Shown here piece after piece: positions 16,646 to 24,694 of a stretch of 64,000 nt of DNA (position 1 is its first letter; each line of letters starts with the position of its first letter). The stretch lies in the NCBI GenBank assembly GCA_964445765.1, contig CAYULD010000001.1, forward strand, positions 620,001 to 684,000. The letters run 5' to 3'. The notes under the pieces were generated by a model. It had not been told where the DNA came from, searched no databases, and saw only the letters and a list, made by a program, of their open reading frames with translations. The DNA is from JANPLD01 sp964445765 (lineage in GTDB: Bacteria; Pseudomonadota; Alphaproteobacteria; Rickettsiales; UBA8987). A program made the position numbers and the translations under genes.

Positions 16646-18892
16646 ATGACGGAACAAAGATATACCAATCCAGAGGCGTTAAAATTCCACGAAAAGGGCA
16701 AACCGGGCAAGGTTGCACTTGCACCTACGAAGCCACTTTTAACACAGAGGGATCTCGCCCTTGCATATTCCCCCGGCGTTGCAGCACCCGTTCACGAAAT
16801 TGCGGATAACCCTGCAAATGCTTATAAATATACGGCAAAAGGTAATTATGTTGCTGTGGTTTCTAACGGAACGGCAATTCTTGGACTTGGTGATTTAGGT
16901 GCACTTGCTTCAAAGCCCGTTATGGAAGGTAAAGCTGTTCTATTCAAACGCTTCGCGGATATTGATTCAGTTGATGTTGAGGTTGATACCACTGATCCTG
17001 AAACATTTATAAATTGCGTTCGCTATCTTGGGCCAAGCTGGGGCGGTATCAATCTTGAAGATATAAAAGCACCTGATTGCTTCATTATTGAGCAAAAGCT
17101 CAAAGAATTAATGGATATCCCAGTATTTCACGATGATCAACACGGCACAGCAATTGTTACAGCGGCAGCTCTGATAAATGCGGCTCACTTAACTGGTAGA
17201 AAGCTTGCGGATATGAAATTAGTTGTGCTTGGAGCTGGCTCTGCGGGTATTGCTTGCCTTGAATTAGTTAAAAGAATGGGTCTAAAACAAGCCCTTTTAG
17301 TTGATAGAGAAGGCGTTATTTATAAAGGCCGCACAAAAGGAATGAATGAATGGAAGGAAAAGCACGCCATAGAAACCCCAGATAGAACCCTTGAAGATGC
17401 TATGAGAAATGCTGATGCCTTCTATGGTTTAGCTGGTAAAGGTGCGGTTACTAAAGAGATGGTGAAATCAATGGCGAAAAACCCTATCATTTTCGCAATG
17501 GCAAACCCTGATCCTGAAATTACCCCTGCTGAAGTGGCGGAAGTTCGAAATGATGCGATAATGGCAACTGGCCGTTCTGATTATCCAAACCAAGTTAATA
17601 ATGTGCTTGGCTTCCCTTATATTTTCCGTGGTGCGTTAGATGTTCAGGCAACAACTATTAATGAAGAAATGAAAGTTGCGGCAGCACAAGCACTTGCAGA
17701 GCTTGCTCGTGAGGCAGTTCCGCAAGAGGTTATCGCTGCAGTAAATCGTGGTGATATGGAATTTGGCCCTAATTATATTATTCCATCTGCATTTGATCCT
17801 CGTTTGATTTCAACTATTCCGGTTGCGGTTGCTAAAGCTGCGATTGAAACTGGTGTTGCTCGCAAAAAAATTACTGATTGGGAAGGCTATAAGCGTGAGC
17901 TTGCTGCAAGGTTGAATCCAACTGCTAATACATTAAGTTTGATATACAAAAAACTTCGCAATAACCCTAAAACCGTTATATTTGCTGAAGGTGAGGAAGA
18001 AGTTACCATCCGCACTGCTATTCAATGGGTTGAAAGCGGTTATGGTAAGGTTATCCTTGTTGGTCGTGAAGAAAAAATTGAAGAGCAAGCCAAAAAACTT
18101 GGTGCGAAGAAACTTAAAGATATAAAAGTTGTTAACGCATATAAAAATGAAGTTAGCGATAAATATGTTGATTTCTTATACAAAAAACTTGCTCGCAAAG
18201 GTTATCTTAAAAGGGATTGCAATCGTGAAATTAGAAATGATAGAAATGTTTTCGCATCTGTTCTGCTTGCAAAAGGTGAAGGCGATATTCTAATAACTGG
18301 TTTAACAAGAAGTTATAGCTCTTGCCTGAAAACTTTAATGCAAGTTATCGGTGCTAAAAAAGGCGAAAGAGTATTTGGAACAACAATTGCAGTGGGTGGA
18401 AATAATAAAACTGTGTTTATTTCTGATACTGCGGTTCATGTTAACCCAGATGCTGAACAGCTTGCACAAATTGCCATTGCGACAGCAGATGTAGCTAAAA
18501 AATTAGGTGAAGAGCCTAGCGTAGGCTTACTTTCTTACTCTAATTTTGGCAATCCAACGCATGATAAAACAAAAATTATTAAGGATGCCATTAAGATATT
18601 AGAAGGCAAAAAAGTTAAGTTTAGTTTTGATGGTGATTTAACGCCAGATGTTGCACTTAATGAGGAACTTCTGAAATTATATCCAACTAACCTTAAAAAG
18701 CCTGCTAATTGCCTAGTTATGCCATCACTTGAGGCGGCTAATATTTCTGGCAAATTGCTTCGTGAGTTAGGTGGCGGAACGCTAATTGGCCCTGTGCTTC
18801 ACGGCTTTGATAAACCTGCACAGATCGTGCCGATGAATGCTAGTGTTTCAGACATTCTAAACATCGCCGCAATAGCGAGTGTTGAAGAGTAA
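16646..18892 (+). CDS. maeB: NADP-dependent malic enzyme (MaeB type)
   Basis: A 748-residue two-domain enzyme that decarboxylates malate to pyruvate and yields NADPH. Residues about 1-430 are the malic enzyme domain, with LAYSPGVAAPV near the N-terminus, the substrate/metal segment INLEDIKAPDCF, FHDDQHGTA and the nucleotide-binding LGAGSAGIACLEL. Residues about 431-748 are the phosphotransacetylase-like domain (FAEGEEEVTIRTAIQWV at its start) that in MaeB enzymes is regulatory and senses acetyl-CoA. The length is typical. In an organism using amino acids or TCA intermediates it supplies pyruvate and reducing power. Confidence 0.95.
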   Translation: MTEQRYTNPEALKFHEKGKPGKVALAPTKPLLTQRDLALAYSPGVAAPVHEIADNPANAYKYTAKGNYVAVVSNGTAILGLGDLGALASKPVMEGKAVLFKRFADIDSVDVEVDTTDPETFINCVRYLGPSWGGINLEDIKAPDCFIIEQKLKELMDIPVFHDDQHGTAIVTAAALINAAHLTGRKLADMKLVVLGAGSAGIACLELVKRMGLKQALLVDREGVIYKGRTKGMNEWKEKHAIETPDRTLEDAMRNADAFYGLAGKGAVTKEMVKSMAKNPIIFAMANPDPEITPAEVAEVRNDAIMATGRSDYPNQVNNVLGFPYIFRGALDVQATTINEEMKVAAAQALAELAREAVPQEVIAAVNRGDMEFGPNYIIPSAFDPRLISTIPVAVAKAAIETGVARKKITDWEGYKRELAARLNPTANTLSLIYKKLRNNPKTVIFAEGEEEVTIRTAIQWVESGYGKVILVGREEKIEEQAKKLGAKKLKDIKVVNAYKNEVSDKYVDFLYKKLARKGYLKRDCNREIRNDRNVFASVLLAKGEGDILITGLTRSYSSCLKTLMQVIGAKKGERVFGTTIAVGGNNKTVFISDTAVHVNPDAEQLAQIAIATADVAKKLGEEPSVGLLSYSNFGNPTHDKTKIIKDAIKILEGKKVKFSFDGDLTPDVALNEELLKLYPTNLKKPANCLVMPSLEAANISGKLLRELGGGTLIGPVLHGFDKPAQIVPMNASVSDILNIAAIASVEE

Positions 18893-18906
18893 TTTGATGA
18901 CACTTT

Positions 18907-20061
18907 CTAATTGCTATTTATAATTTGGCGATAGAGATCAAAGTTTTTTTCGCACATTTGCTTAAGTGAAAATTTGCGATGAATGCGAGAGATTGTTTCT
19001 TTTGCAAAATCTTCTGCAAATTTTTTATCCTCAAAAATATTTAATACTTCATCAATTTTTTGGGCAAGAATTTCTTTATTTTCTATTGGCACTAAATAGC
19101 CAGTTTTGCCATCTTTAATAATTTCTAAAGAGCCACCAATATCAGTTGCAATAACTGGCTTGCCGAATGCACCAGCTTCAGCGGTTACACGCCCAAATGT
19201 TTCTGCCTCTCTTGAGGTATTTAGTGCAACATCACAAGCCTTGTAATAAACTGGCAGATTATCAACTGAGCCAGCAAAAATGATTTTATTTTCTAAATGA
19301 TTTTGTGAAACTAAAAGTTTAAGATGCTCATAATATTTGCTGGCACTGGCTTTTGCATTACCAACTAAAACTAATACAGCATTAGATTTAACATATTTCA
19401 TTGCATTAATTGCAATATCTTGCCCTTTCCAATGGGTAATTCTGCCAACTAATAAAATTAATTTTTGATTATTAATTCCGAGCTTATTTTTTAGATGAAA
19501 AACTTCTTCATCACTAATTTTTTCTGGATTAAAAAAATCTAAATCTATACCCCTGTGAATGGTAATAACCCTATCTTCTTTAACATTATAAAATGTAAGA
19601 ATATGGTTTTTCACAAAATTTGAAACCGCAATAATTTTGCTGCCATAAACCATTACAGAATTATAAAATTTCTTAAAAATATTTTGAAATTTATAAAAAC
19701 CGTGAAAACTTGTGATAAAAGTAACATCAACTAATTTTGAGGCTATAAAGGCACTCCAAGCGGGTGCACGAGACCTTGCGTGGATTATCGCAATATTGTT
19801 TTCTTTGCAGATTCTCGCAAGCCTAAAACCATTAATTATAATTTTAATTGGGTTTTTAGTTTTTAAGTTAAGGCTATGATGTTTTATATTTTTCTGGCGA
19901 AGTTTTTCTGCAAATTTGCCCCCTTTTGAAGCAACTTGAATTTCATATTCAAAATTTTCTTTTATAGCAAAACTACAAATATCATAAACGCCTCGCTCAA
20001 CGCCACCATCATTCATAGCGGGCAGAACTTGTAAAATTGCTTTTTTAGATTTGCTATTCAA
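18907..20061 (-). CDS. Glycosyltransferase family 4
   Basis: A 384-residue GT-B fold glycosyltransferase. The N-terminal acceptor domain starts ILQVLPAMNDGGVERGVYD, a classic GT4 opening. The C-terminal sugar-nucleotide domain has GRITHWKGQD and the E-x7-E motif in EAETFGRVTAEAGAFGKPVIA. It probably adds a sugar to lipopolysaccharide or another surface glycan. The start is a TTG: the conserved N-terminal motif begins only about nine codons later and no in-frame ATG lies upstream. It converges with maeB. The sugar donor cannot be told from sequence. Confidence 0.88.
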   Translation of the reverse strand: MNSKSKKAILQVLPAMNDGGVERGVYDICSFAIKENFEYEIQVASKGGKFAEKLRQKNIKHHSLNLKTKNPIKIIINGFRLARICKENNIAIIHARSRAPAWSAFIASKLVDVTFITSFHGFYKFQNIFKKFYNSVMVYGSKIIAVSNFVKNHILTFYNVKEDRVITIHRGIDLDFFNPEKISDEEVFHLKNKLGINNQKLILLVGRITHWKGQDIAINAMKYVKSNAVLVLVGNAKASASKYYEHLKLLVSQNHLENKIIFAGSVDNLPVYYKACDVALNTSREAETFGRVTAEAGAFGKPVIATDIGGSLEIIKDGKTGYLVPIENKEILAQKIDEVLNIFEDKKFAEDFAKETISRIHRKFSLKQMCEKNFDLYRQIINSN

Positions 20062-20089
20062 AATAAATATATTTTTTTCATTATTGAAT

Positions 20090-20095
20090 TATAAT
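20090..20095 (+). promoter_or_regulatory. -10 box, possibly leaderless start
   Basis: TATAAT ends six bases before the ATG at 20102, so transcription would begin at or next to the start codon. No good -35 is visible at the right spacing. Confidence 0.35.
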
Positions 20096-20101
20096 AGACT
20101 T

Positions 20102-20983
20102 ATGAAATTATATTTTACAACTTTATTATTCATTCTAGCATTTTTTTATCTTGAGGTAAATGCTCAAGAGCTAAAAATCTGCACTAAAGGAATTGAGAGA
20201 TGTAAACCTCTTAAAAATTATCCGGATAAATTTAATAGATGTATGCGAATTATATGCTTTCAAGATGAAAAGCCTGTAAATCAGCCGAAAAAGAACGAAG
20301 ATGAAACTAAAAATTTTAATCAAAATAAAAATAAATCTGCAAAAAAAATAGTAAAAATTTGTGAAAATGGTAAAAAAAGATGCGATATTTTAAGTGAGGA
20401 GCCAGAATTTTTTTGGCAATGTCTTGATGAAACTTGTAGAAACCCTGAATTAAAAATTGCCAATGCTTCTTGCGTAGAGGGGCATCTTGCCTGTAAGCCG
20501 GAGCTTGATGAATACCAATCTTGTGTTAAGTTAAATTGTGGCGAGGCTAAAGAATGTGAAAAAAGTAAAAGATTTTGTAATGATGGTTTAAGAAGATATT
20601 GGCGTTGCGTTCATAAAATTTGTATAGGCCCTGCTGAACATTTTAGAAAAAGAAAGCCAATGCCTGATAAAGAAATTATCATTCAAGATGAAAAAACTGG
20701 CAAAGCGAAAAAAATTAAAGTTAAAAAAAGGCAACCTATTTTATCGGGTGCTGCGGTTGGAAAGCTCTCACCGCCAAAAGGTATAAGCCCAGAAGAATGG
20801 ATAAGGGATATACCTTCAGAATTTATAATAACTGGCAACCCATCAAAATATATGAAATGCCTAAACCCTGAAGCTGTTATTGAGTGCAGAACCAGAGATA
20901 TTCGTTCTTGCGGTTGCTCAGATGGTAAGGCGGTTGTAATTATTAATGGAATACCAAAACCCTATAAATTAAATGAAAACTAA
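20102..20983 (+). CDS. Secreted cysteine-rich protein with four Cys modules
   Basis: A 293-residue protein. I start it at the ATG at 20102, which gives a clean signal peptide (hydrophobic run then VNAQ, cleavage near residue 22); an upstream TTG would bury it. The mature part has four modules of one pattern, C-x6-C-x9/12-C-x4-C: Cys27/34/47/52, 87/94/107/112, 124/131/141/146 and 152/159/169/174. Modules 1 and 2 have a 12-residue middle loop, 3 and 4 a 9-residue loop. A Lys-rich linker follows, and a C-terminal region with five more Cys (CLNPEAVIECRTRDIRSCGC). The even module pattern suggests disulfides in the periplasm or outside the cell. It overlaps cobA by 11 bases. I do not recognise the family. 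Confidence 0.8.
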   Translation: MKLYFTTLLFILAFFYLEVNAQELKICTKGIERCKPLKNYPDKFNRCMRIICFQDEKPVNQPKKNEDETKNFNQNKNKSAKKIVKICENGKKRCDILSEEPEFFWQCLDETCRNPELKIANASCVEGHLACKPELDEYQSCVKLNCGEAKECEKSKRFCNDGLRRYWRCVHKICIGPAEHFRKRKPMPDKEIIIQDEKTGKAKKIKVKKRQPILSGAAVGKLSPPKGISPEEWIRDIPSEFIITGNPSKYMKCLNPEAVIECRTRDIRSCGCSDGKAVVIINGIPKPYKLNEN

Positions 20984-21713
20984 GAAAGTTTATATTATCG
21001 GTGCAGGGGCTGGCAATAAAGATTATCTAACGCTAAAAGCCTATAATCTGCTAACTTCATACCCAGATGTTGTTATTTATGATAGGTTAATTTCAAGTGA
21101 TATTATAAAATTAATTCCCAAAAAGGCAGAAAAAATATTCGCTGGAAAAGAGCCAAAACTTCATCATATGAAGCAAGGTGAAATTAATAATGAAATCATC
21201 AAACAAGCAAAACTTGGCAAAAAAGTAATCCGCTTGAAAGGTGGTGATCCCTTCATCTTTGGGCGTGGCGGTGAAGAAATTCTTGAGCTAAAAAAGGCTA
21301 ATATTAAGTTTGAAGTTATTTCAGGTATCTCTGCAGCAAATTTAAGTGCATCACTTTATAATATTCCTTTAACTTTTAGAAATATTTGTGAAGGAGTTAT
21401 ATATTTAAGCGGCCATTCTTATAACGAAGAGCCACCAAAAATTGATTATAAAAACCTTGCCAAAGCCAATATAACAATTGTTTTATATATGGCAGTTGGT
21501 AAAATAAAAATTATTAGTGAAAATTTTATTAAAGCAGGAATGTCTAAAAATAAAATGGTTGCGGTAATTCAATCAGCGGGCTTAAAAAATGAAAAAATAA
21601 TTTACGCAAATATATCTAATATTGCAAAAAAAATTGCTGAAAATAACATATCAAACCCTAGTATTATTGTGATTGGTGATGTGATAAAAATATCTGAAAC
21701 CCTTAATAAATAA
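20973..21713 (+). CDS. cobA: Uroporphyrinogen-III C-methyltransferase
   Basis: A 246-residue SAM-dependent enzyme that adds two methyl groups to uroporphyrinogen III, giving precorrin-2 for siroheme or cobalamin. Family signatures are VYIIGAGAGNKDYLTLKA at the N-terminus, VVIYDRLIS, and the SAM-binding RLKGGDPFIFGRGGEE. It is the stand-alone CobA/SumT size and lacks the CysG dehydrogenase/ferrochelatase domains. No other tetrapyrrole gene is next to it. Its start overlaps the cysteine-rich protein gene by 11 bases, so the two are probably co-transcribed, although a functional link is not evident. Confidence 0.92.
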   Translation: MKTKKVYIIGAGAGNKDYLTLKAYNLLTSYPDVVIYDRLISSDIIKLIPKKAEKIFAGKEPKLHHMKQGEINNEIIKQAKLGKKVIRLKGGDPFIFGRGGEEILELKKANIKFEVISGISAANLSASLYNIPLTFRNICEGVIYLSGHSYNEEPPKIDYKNLAKANITIVLYMAVGKIKIISENFIKAGMSKNKMVAVIQSAGLKNEKIIYANISNIAKKIAENNISNPSIIVIGDVIKISETLNK

Positions 21714-21805
21714 TGGCTAAACCTTACTTGTAAAAATAATTTCATAGCAAAATTGCAAGCTTTATATAAATTAGAATTTTGCGGTTTATTTATTTAGATA
21801 AATTT

Positions 21806-21864
21806 TGTCATTCTGAGCAAAGCGAAGAATCTAATTTGGATCTCTCGCTACGCTCAAGATGACA
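21806..21864. repeat. Dispersed palindromic repeat, copy 1
   Basis: Begins TGTCATTCTGAGCAAAGCGA and ends with the near-inverse CGCTACGCTCAAGATGACA, so it can fold into a long imperfect hairpin. Related copies are at 30274, 31373, 44411 and 53982, all intergenic. Confidence 0.8.
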
Positions 21865-21907
21865 TAGAAAATAAAAATCTATGTAAACCTAATGCTAAAA
21901 TCACCTA

Positions 21908-22651
21908 ATGACAGATAAATTATATCTTTTAGTTAACGCCCCCACTGATTTACTATCCACACCACTTGCACACTCATTTGGCGTTTGCGAAAGGCTTGGA
22001 CACGGAATCTGGGAAGAACCACTTAATGTTGTAAGCAGTTTTTGTTTCTTCGTGGCGGGCTTCTTAAATTTTCACTATTATTACTATAATCCTGAAATTT
22101 CTATAAAAAGAATTTGGGATATTCACATTCTAACAATTTTAACTTTTTGCATTGGCGTGGCGAGTATTCTATTTCATATGATACCCAATTATTACACAGA
22201 ATTATTAGATATTTTATTCATCGTTATTTTTATAAATGTTTTCTTCTTTAGCGTTATGATTAGGCTGGTGGGGCTTAATTGGTTTCAAATTACTATATGT
22301 TACTTAGCTTTTATAGGTTCAACCCATATTATGATAAGCCATTTTCCTAACGCGCTTAATGATTCTGTTGCTTATCTTTCTTCTATGGGAACTTTAGTTT
22401 TCGTCGCAATTTATCTAAATTCAAAAAGAAGGGCTTCAGCTCGGCAATTTTTACTTGCTTCTGTAGTTGGAATTTGCTCGCTTTTCTTCCGCATTATTGA
22501 TAAAGGGGTTTGTTCAGTAATGCCAACAGGTTCGCATTTCTTATGGCATATGTGTAATGCATTGCTTGTATTTATATTATTAAGGCAACTTATTCGCAGT
22601 GTTAATCGCAGGGCAAGAATGCTTAGAATGGCTAGTGAATATGGTTTATAA
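21908..22651 (+). CDS. Ceramidase-family (CREST) membrane hydrolase
   Basis: A 247-residue protein with about seven membrane segments. It carries the marks of the alkaline ceramidase/CREST superfamily of zinc-dependent membrane hydrolases: CERLGHGIWEEPLNVVSSFCFFVAG near the N-terminus, ASILFHMIPNYYTELLDIL (Ser, His and Asp) in the middle, and GSHFLWHMCNALLVF (two His) near the C-terminus. These supply the metal ligands and catalytic residues in known members. Eukaryotic relatives cleave ceramide; the substrate of bacterial members is generally unknown. It is followed eight bases later by a glycosyltransferase gene. Confidence 0.8.
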   Translation: MTDKLYLLVNAPTDLLSTPLAHSFGVCERLGHGIWEEPLNVVSSFCFFVAGFLNFHYYYYNPEISIKRIWDIHILTILTFCIGVASILFHMIPNYYTELLDILFIVIFINVFFFSVMIRLVGLNWFQITICYLAFIGSTHIMISHFPNALNDSVAYLSSMGTLVFVAIYLNSKRRASARQFLLASVVGICSLFFRIIDKGVCSVMPTGSHFLWHMCNALLVFILLRQLIRSVNRRARMLRMASEYGL

Positions 22652-22659
22652 TTGGCAAT

Positions 22660-23430
22660 ATGAAACTTCCGCTTTCTGTTACAATAATCACAAAAAATGA
22701 GGAAGAACGCCTTCCCTTCACGCTTAAATCTATCGCTGAAGTTGCTGATGAAATAATTATCGTTGATAGTGGTAGTAATGATAAAACCCTTGAAATTGCT
22801 AAAGAATATAATTGCAAAATTTTTCATAAAGATTGGAATGGCTATGGCGAGCAAAAGATTTTCGCTGAAAACCAAGCAAGAAATAATTGGATTCTTAATC
22901 TTGATGCTGATGAAGAAATTACCACTGAATTAAAAAATAATATTATAAATTTATTTCAGGATAATAAAATTGAGGAATTTCCCGCCTATAAAATGTTCTG
23001 GAAGATGATTTTTCTAACCCAAAAAAAGCCACCAATTTTTGCAGTTGGCAGTAATTTTGTAAGGCTATATAACAAAGAAAAAGCCGGCTTTAGTGCAAGC
23101 ACCGTTCACGATTCTGTATTGTTAAAAAATCCGCAGGAAAATTTAGGTGTTCTTAATGGATTTGTTCATCATCGCTGTTTTAAGTCAATGAAGCATTGGG
23201 CTGATAAAATTAATAGTTATTCTAGCTTACAAGCTGAAGATTGGGTTAAATCTGGAAGAAAAGCCCCCACAACTTTAAGAATGGTTTTTGAGCCTATTTT
23301 TGCCTTTTTTAAGTCATATTTACTAAGAAGATACTTTATTTATGGCATAGATGGCTATTTTGCGAGCATTATTTATGCTTACGCCAAAATGCTCCGCCTT
23401 GCAAAAGTTAGAGAATTATTGAAGAAATAG
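22660..23430 (+). CDS. Glycosyltransferase family 2 (WaaE/KdtX-like)
   Basis: A 256-residue GT-A enzyme. The opening LSVTIITKNEEERL, the nucleotide-binding VDSGSNDKT (35-43) and the metal-binding LDADEE (81-86) are the family core. The overall length and the central WNGYGEQK segment are typical of WaaE-type transferases that modify the lipopolysaccharide inner core. It probably works at the cytoplasmic face of the inner membrane; the C-terminal helices are basic and amphipathic. The exact sugar is not determined by the sequence. Confidence 0.85.
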   Translation: MKLPLSVTIITKNEEERLPFTLKSIAEVADEIIIVDSGSNDKTLEIAKEYNCKIFHKDWNGYGEQKIFAENQARNNWILNLDADEEITTELKNNIINLFQDNKIEEFPAYKMFWKMIFLTQKKPPIFAVGSNFVRLYNKEKAGFSASTVHDSVLLKNPQENLGVLNGFVHHRCFKSMKHWADKINSYSSLQAEDWVKSGRKAPTTLRMVFEPIFAFFKSYLLRRYFIYGIDGYFASIIYAYAKMLRLAKVRELLKK

Positions 23431-23449
23431 AGTAAAATTCAAATAAAAC

Positions 23450-23477
23450 TTGACAAATAATCAGTTTTACTTAATTA
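23450..23477 (+). promoter_or_regulatory. Promoter of rpsT
   Basis: TTGACA at 23450-23455, a 16-base spacer and TAATTA at 23472-23477, about 40 bases before the rpsT start codon. Confidence 0.45.
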
Positions 23478-23514
23478 CAAGCTCTAAATCATAATATTAT
23501 AACAAATTTTTTAT

Positions 23515-23784
23515 ATGGCAACTCATAAATCAGCAGAAAAAGCGGCTCGCCAAGCAGAAAAAAGAAGGCTTAGAAATAACGCCAATGAAAGCAAAGTTAG
23601 AACAGTTGTAAAAACTGCTCGTCAAGCTATTGCACAAGGTGATGTTAACGCTTCTAAAAATGCAGTTAAAGAAGCTCAAAGCGTTTTAGCTAAAGGCGTT
23701 TCAAAAGGCTTACTTAAAAAGAACACCGCTGCTAGAATCACTAAAAGGTTAGCTTCTGCTCTTAAAAAAGCATCTGGTAAGTAA
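23515..23784 (+). CDS. rpsT: 30S ribosomal protein S20
   Basis: An 89-residue basic, all-helical protein that binds 16S rRNA early in 30S assembly. It has the family opening MATHKSAEKAARQAEKRRLRN, the central KTARQAIAQGD, and the C-terminal GLLKKNTAARITKRLASALKK. The length is standard. Codon use is rich in GCT and AAA, as expected for a highly expressed gene in this genome. Confidence 0.97.
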   Translation: MATHKSAEKAARQAEKRRLRNNANESKVRTVVKTARQAIAQGDVNASKNAVKEAQSVLAKGVSKGLLKKNTAARITKRLASALKKASGK

Positions 23785-23851
23785 TTTCCCTTTTATTTTT
23801 ATAGTTTTTTTATAGGTTAATTATAGATTATTAACCATAAATTACCCTTTT

Positions 23852-24688
23852 TTGTATTTCATAACTTACATAAAGCTACTGATTTTATCTCTAGTGCAAG
23901 ATTATATTATCTTCAAGCCAACCCCTTCTGATGTGCCTAAAATCAAGCATCCGCTGGAATATAACCTGCCTGAAACTAATGAAATATCTCTAGAAACAGC
24001 AGATGGCGAAAGAATTATTTTATGGGTAAAGCAACCTGATAAAAAAGATGGCTATATGTTCGTATTTTTTCACGGAAATACAGGGCATTTAGGCTATGTT
24101 GGCACACCTACAAAAGATGATATTTTTGAGCCAGAATATCGCCTAAATTTGCTAAAAGAAATTTCTAAAACAGGTAATGGTTTTGTTGCGGTATCTTTAA
24201 GGGGTTATGGTGCATCTTCCGGTAAGCCCTCTGAGCAAGGCTTTGAAGAAGATGCAAAAGCAATTGCAAAATTTTTAGCGAAAGAAAATTATGATAAATT
24301 AATTATAATTTCTGAATCTTTGGGGAATAACACCGCGTTAAAACTTAACGAATATCTTAACTATAAAAATGTTAATAAAGTGGCTTTAATTGCTAGTTTT
24401 ACCAATCTTTTTGATAAAACTAATGATTTATATCCAGAGTTTTCAAAATTTGATTTAAGCAAAATTTTAAGGCATAAATTTGATAATAAAAAAATAATTT
24501 CTGATACTAATTTTAGCGGAGAAATTTTACTCTTTCACCCCGTTAATGATGAGACAACCCCCTTTTATCATAGTGAGGAATTATATAATATTGCTAAATC
24601 AAAAGGGCTTGATGCAAAGTTAATTCCGCTTGAAAATTGTGGCCATATAACTTGGAATGCCAAAGAAATTATAGAAAAAATATTATAG
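23852..24688 (+). CDS. Alpha/beta hydrolase, membrane-anchored (YfhR/BEM46-like)
   Basis: A 278-residue alpha/beta hydrolase with an N-terminal hydrophobic anchor (about 1-20) followed by QDYIIFKPTPSD, the characteristic lead-in of this family. The oxyanion segment is FFHGNTGHLG, the nucleophile elbow SESLG, and the later Asp (HPVNDETTP) and His (NCGHITWN) complete a triad. The start is uncertain: the best candidate is TTG at 23852, because the first in-frame ATG would remove the membrane anchor. recN follows after six bases. The substrate is unknown; an esterase or lipase-like role is likely. Confidence 0.8.
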   Translation: MYFITYIKLLILSLVQDYIIFKPTPSDVPKIKHPLEYNLPETNEISLETADGERIILWVKQPDKKDGYMFVFFHGNTGHLGYVGTPTKDDIFEPEYRLNLLKEISKTGNGFVAVSLRGYGASSGKPSEQGFEEDAKAIAKFLAKENYDKLIIISESLGNNTALKLNEYLNYKNVNKVALIASFTNLFDKTNDLYPEFSKFDLSKILRHKFDNKKIISDTNFSGEILLFHPVNDETTPFYHSEELYNIAKSKGLDAKLIPLENCGHITWNAKEIIEKIL

Positions 24689-24694
24689 AAGAAT

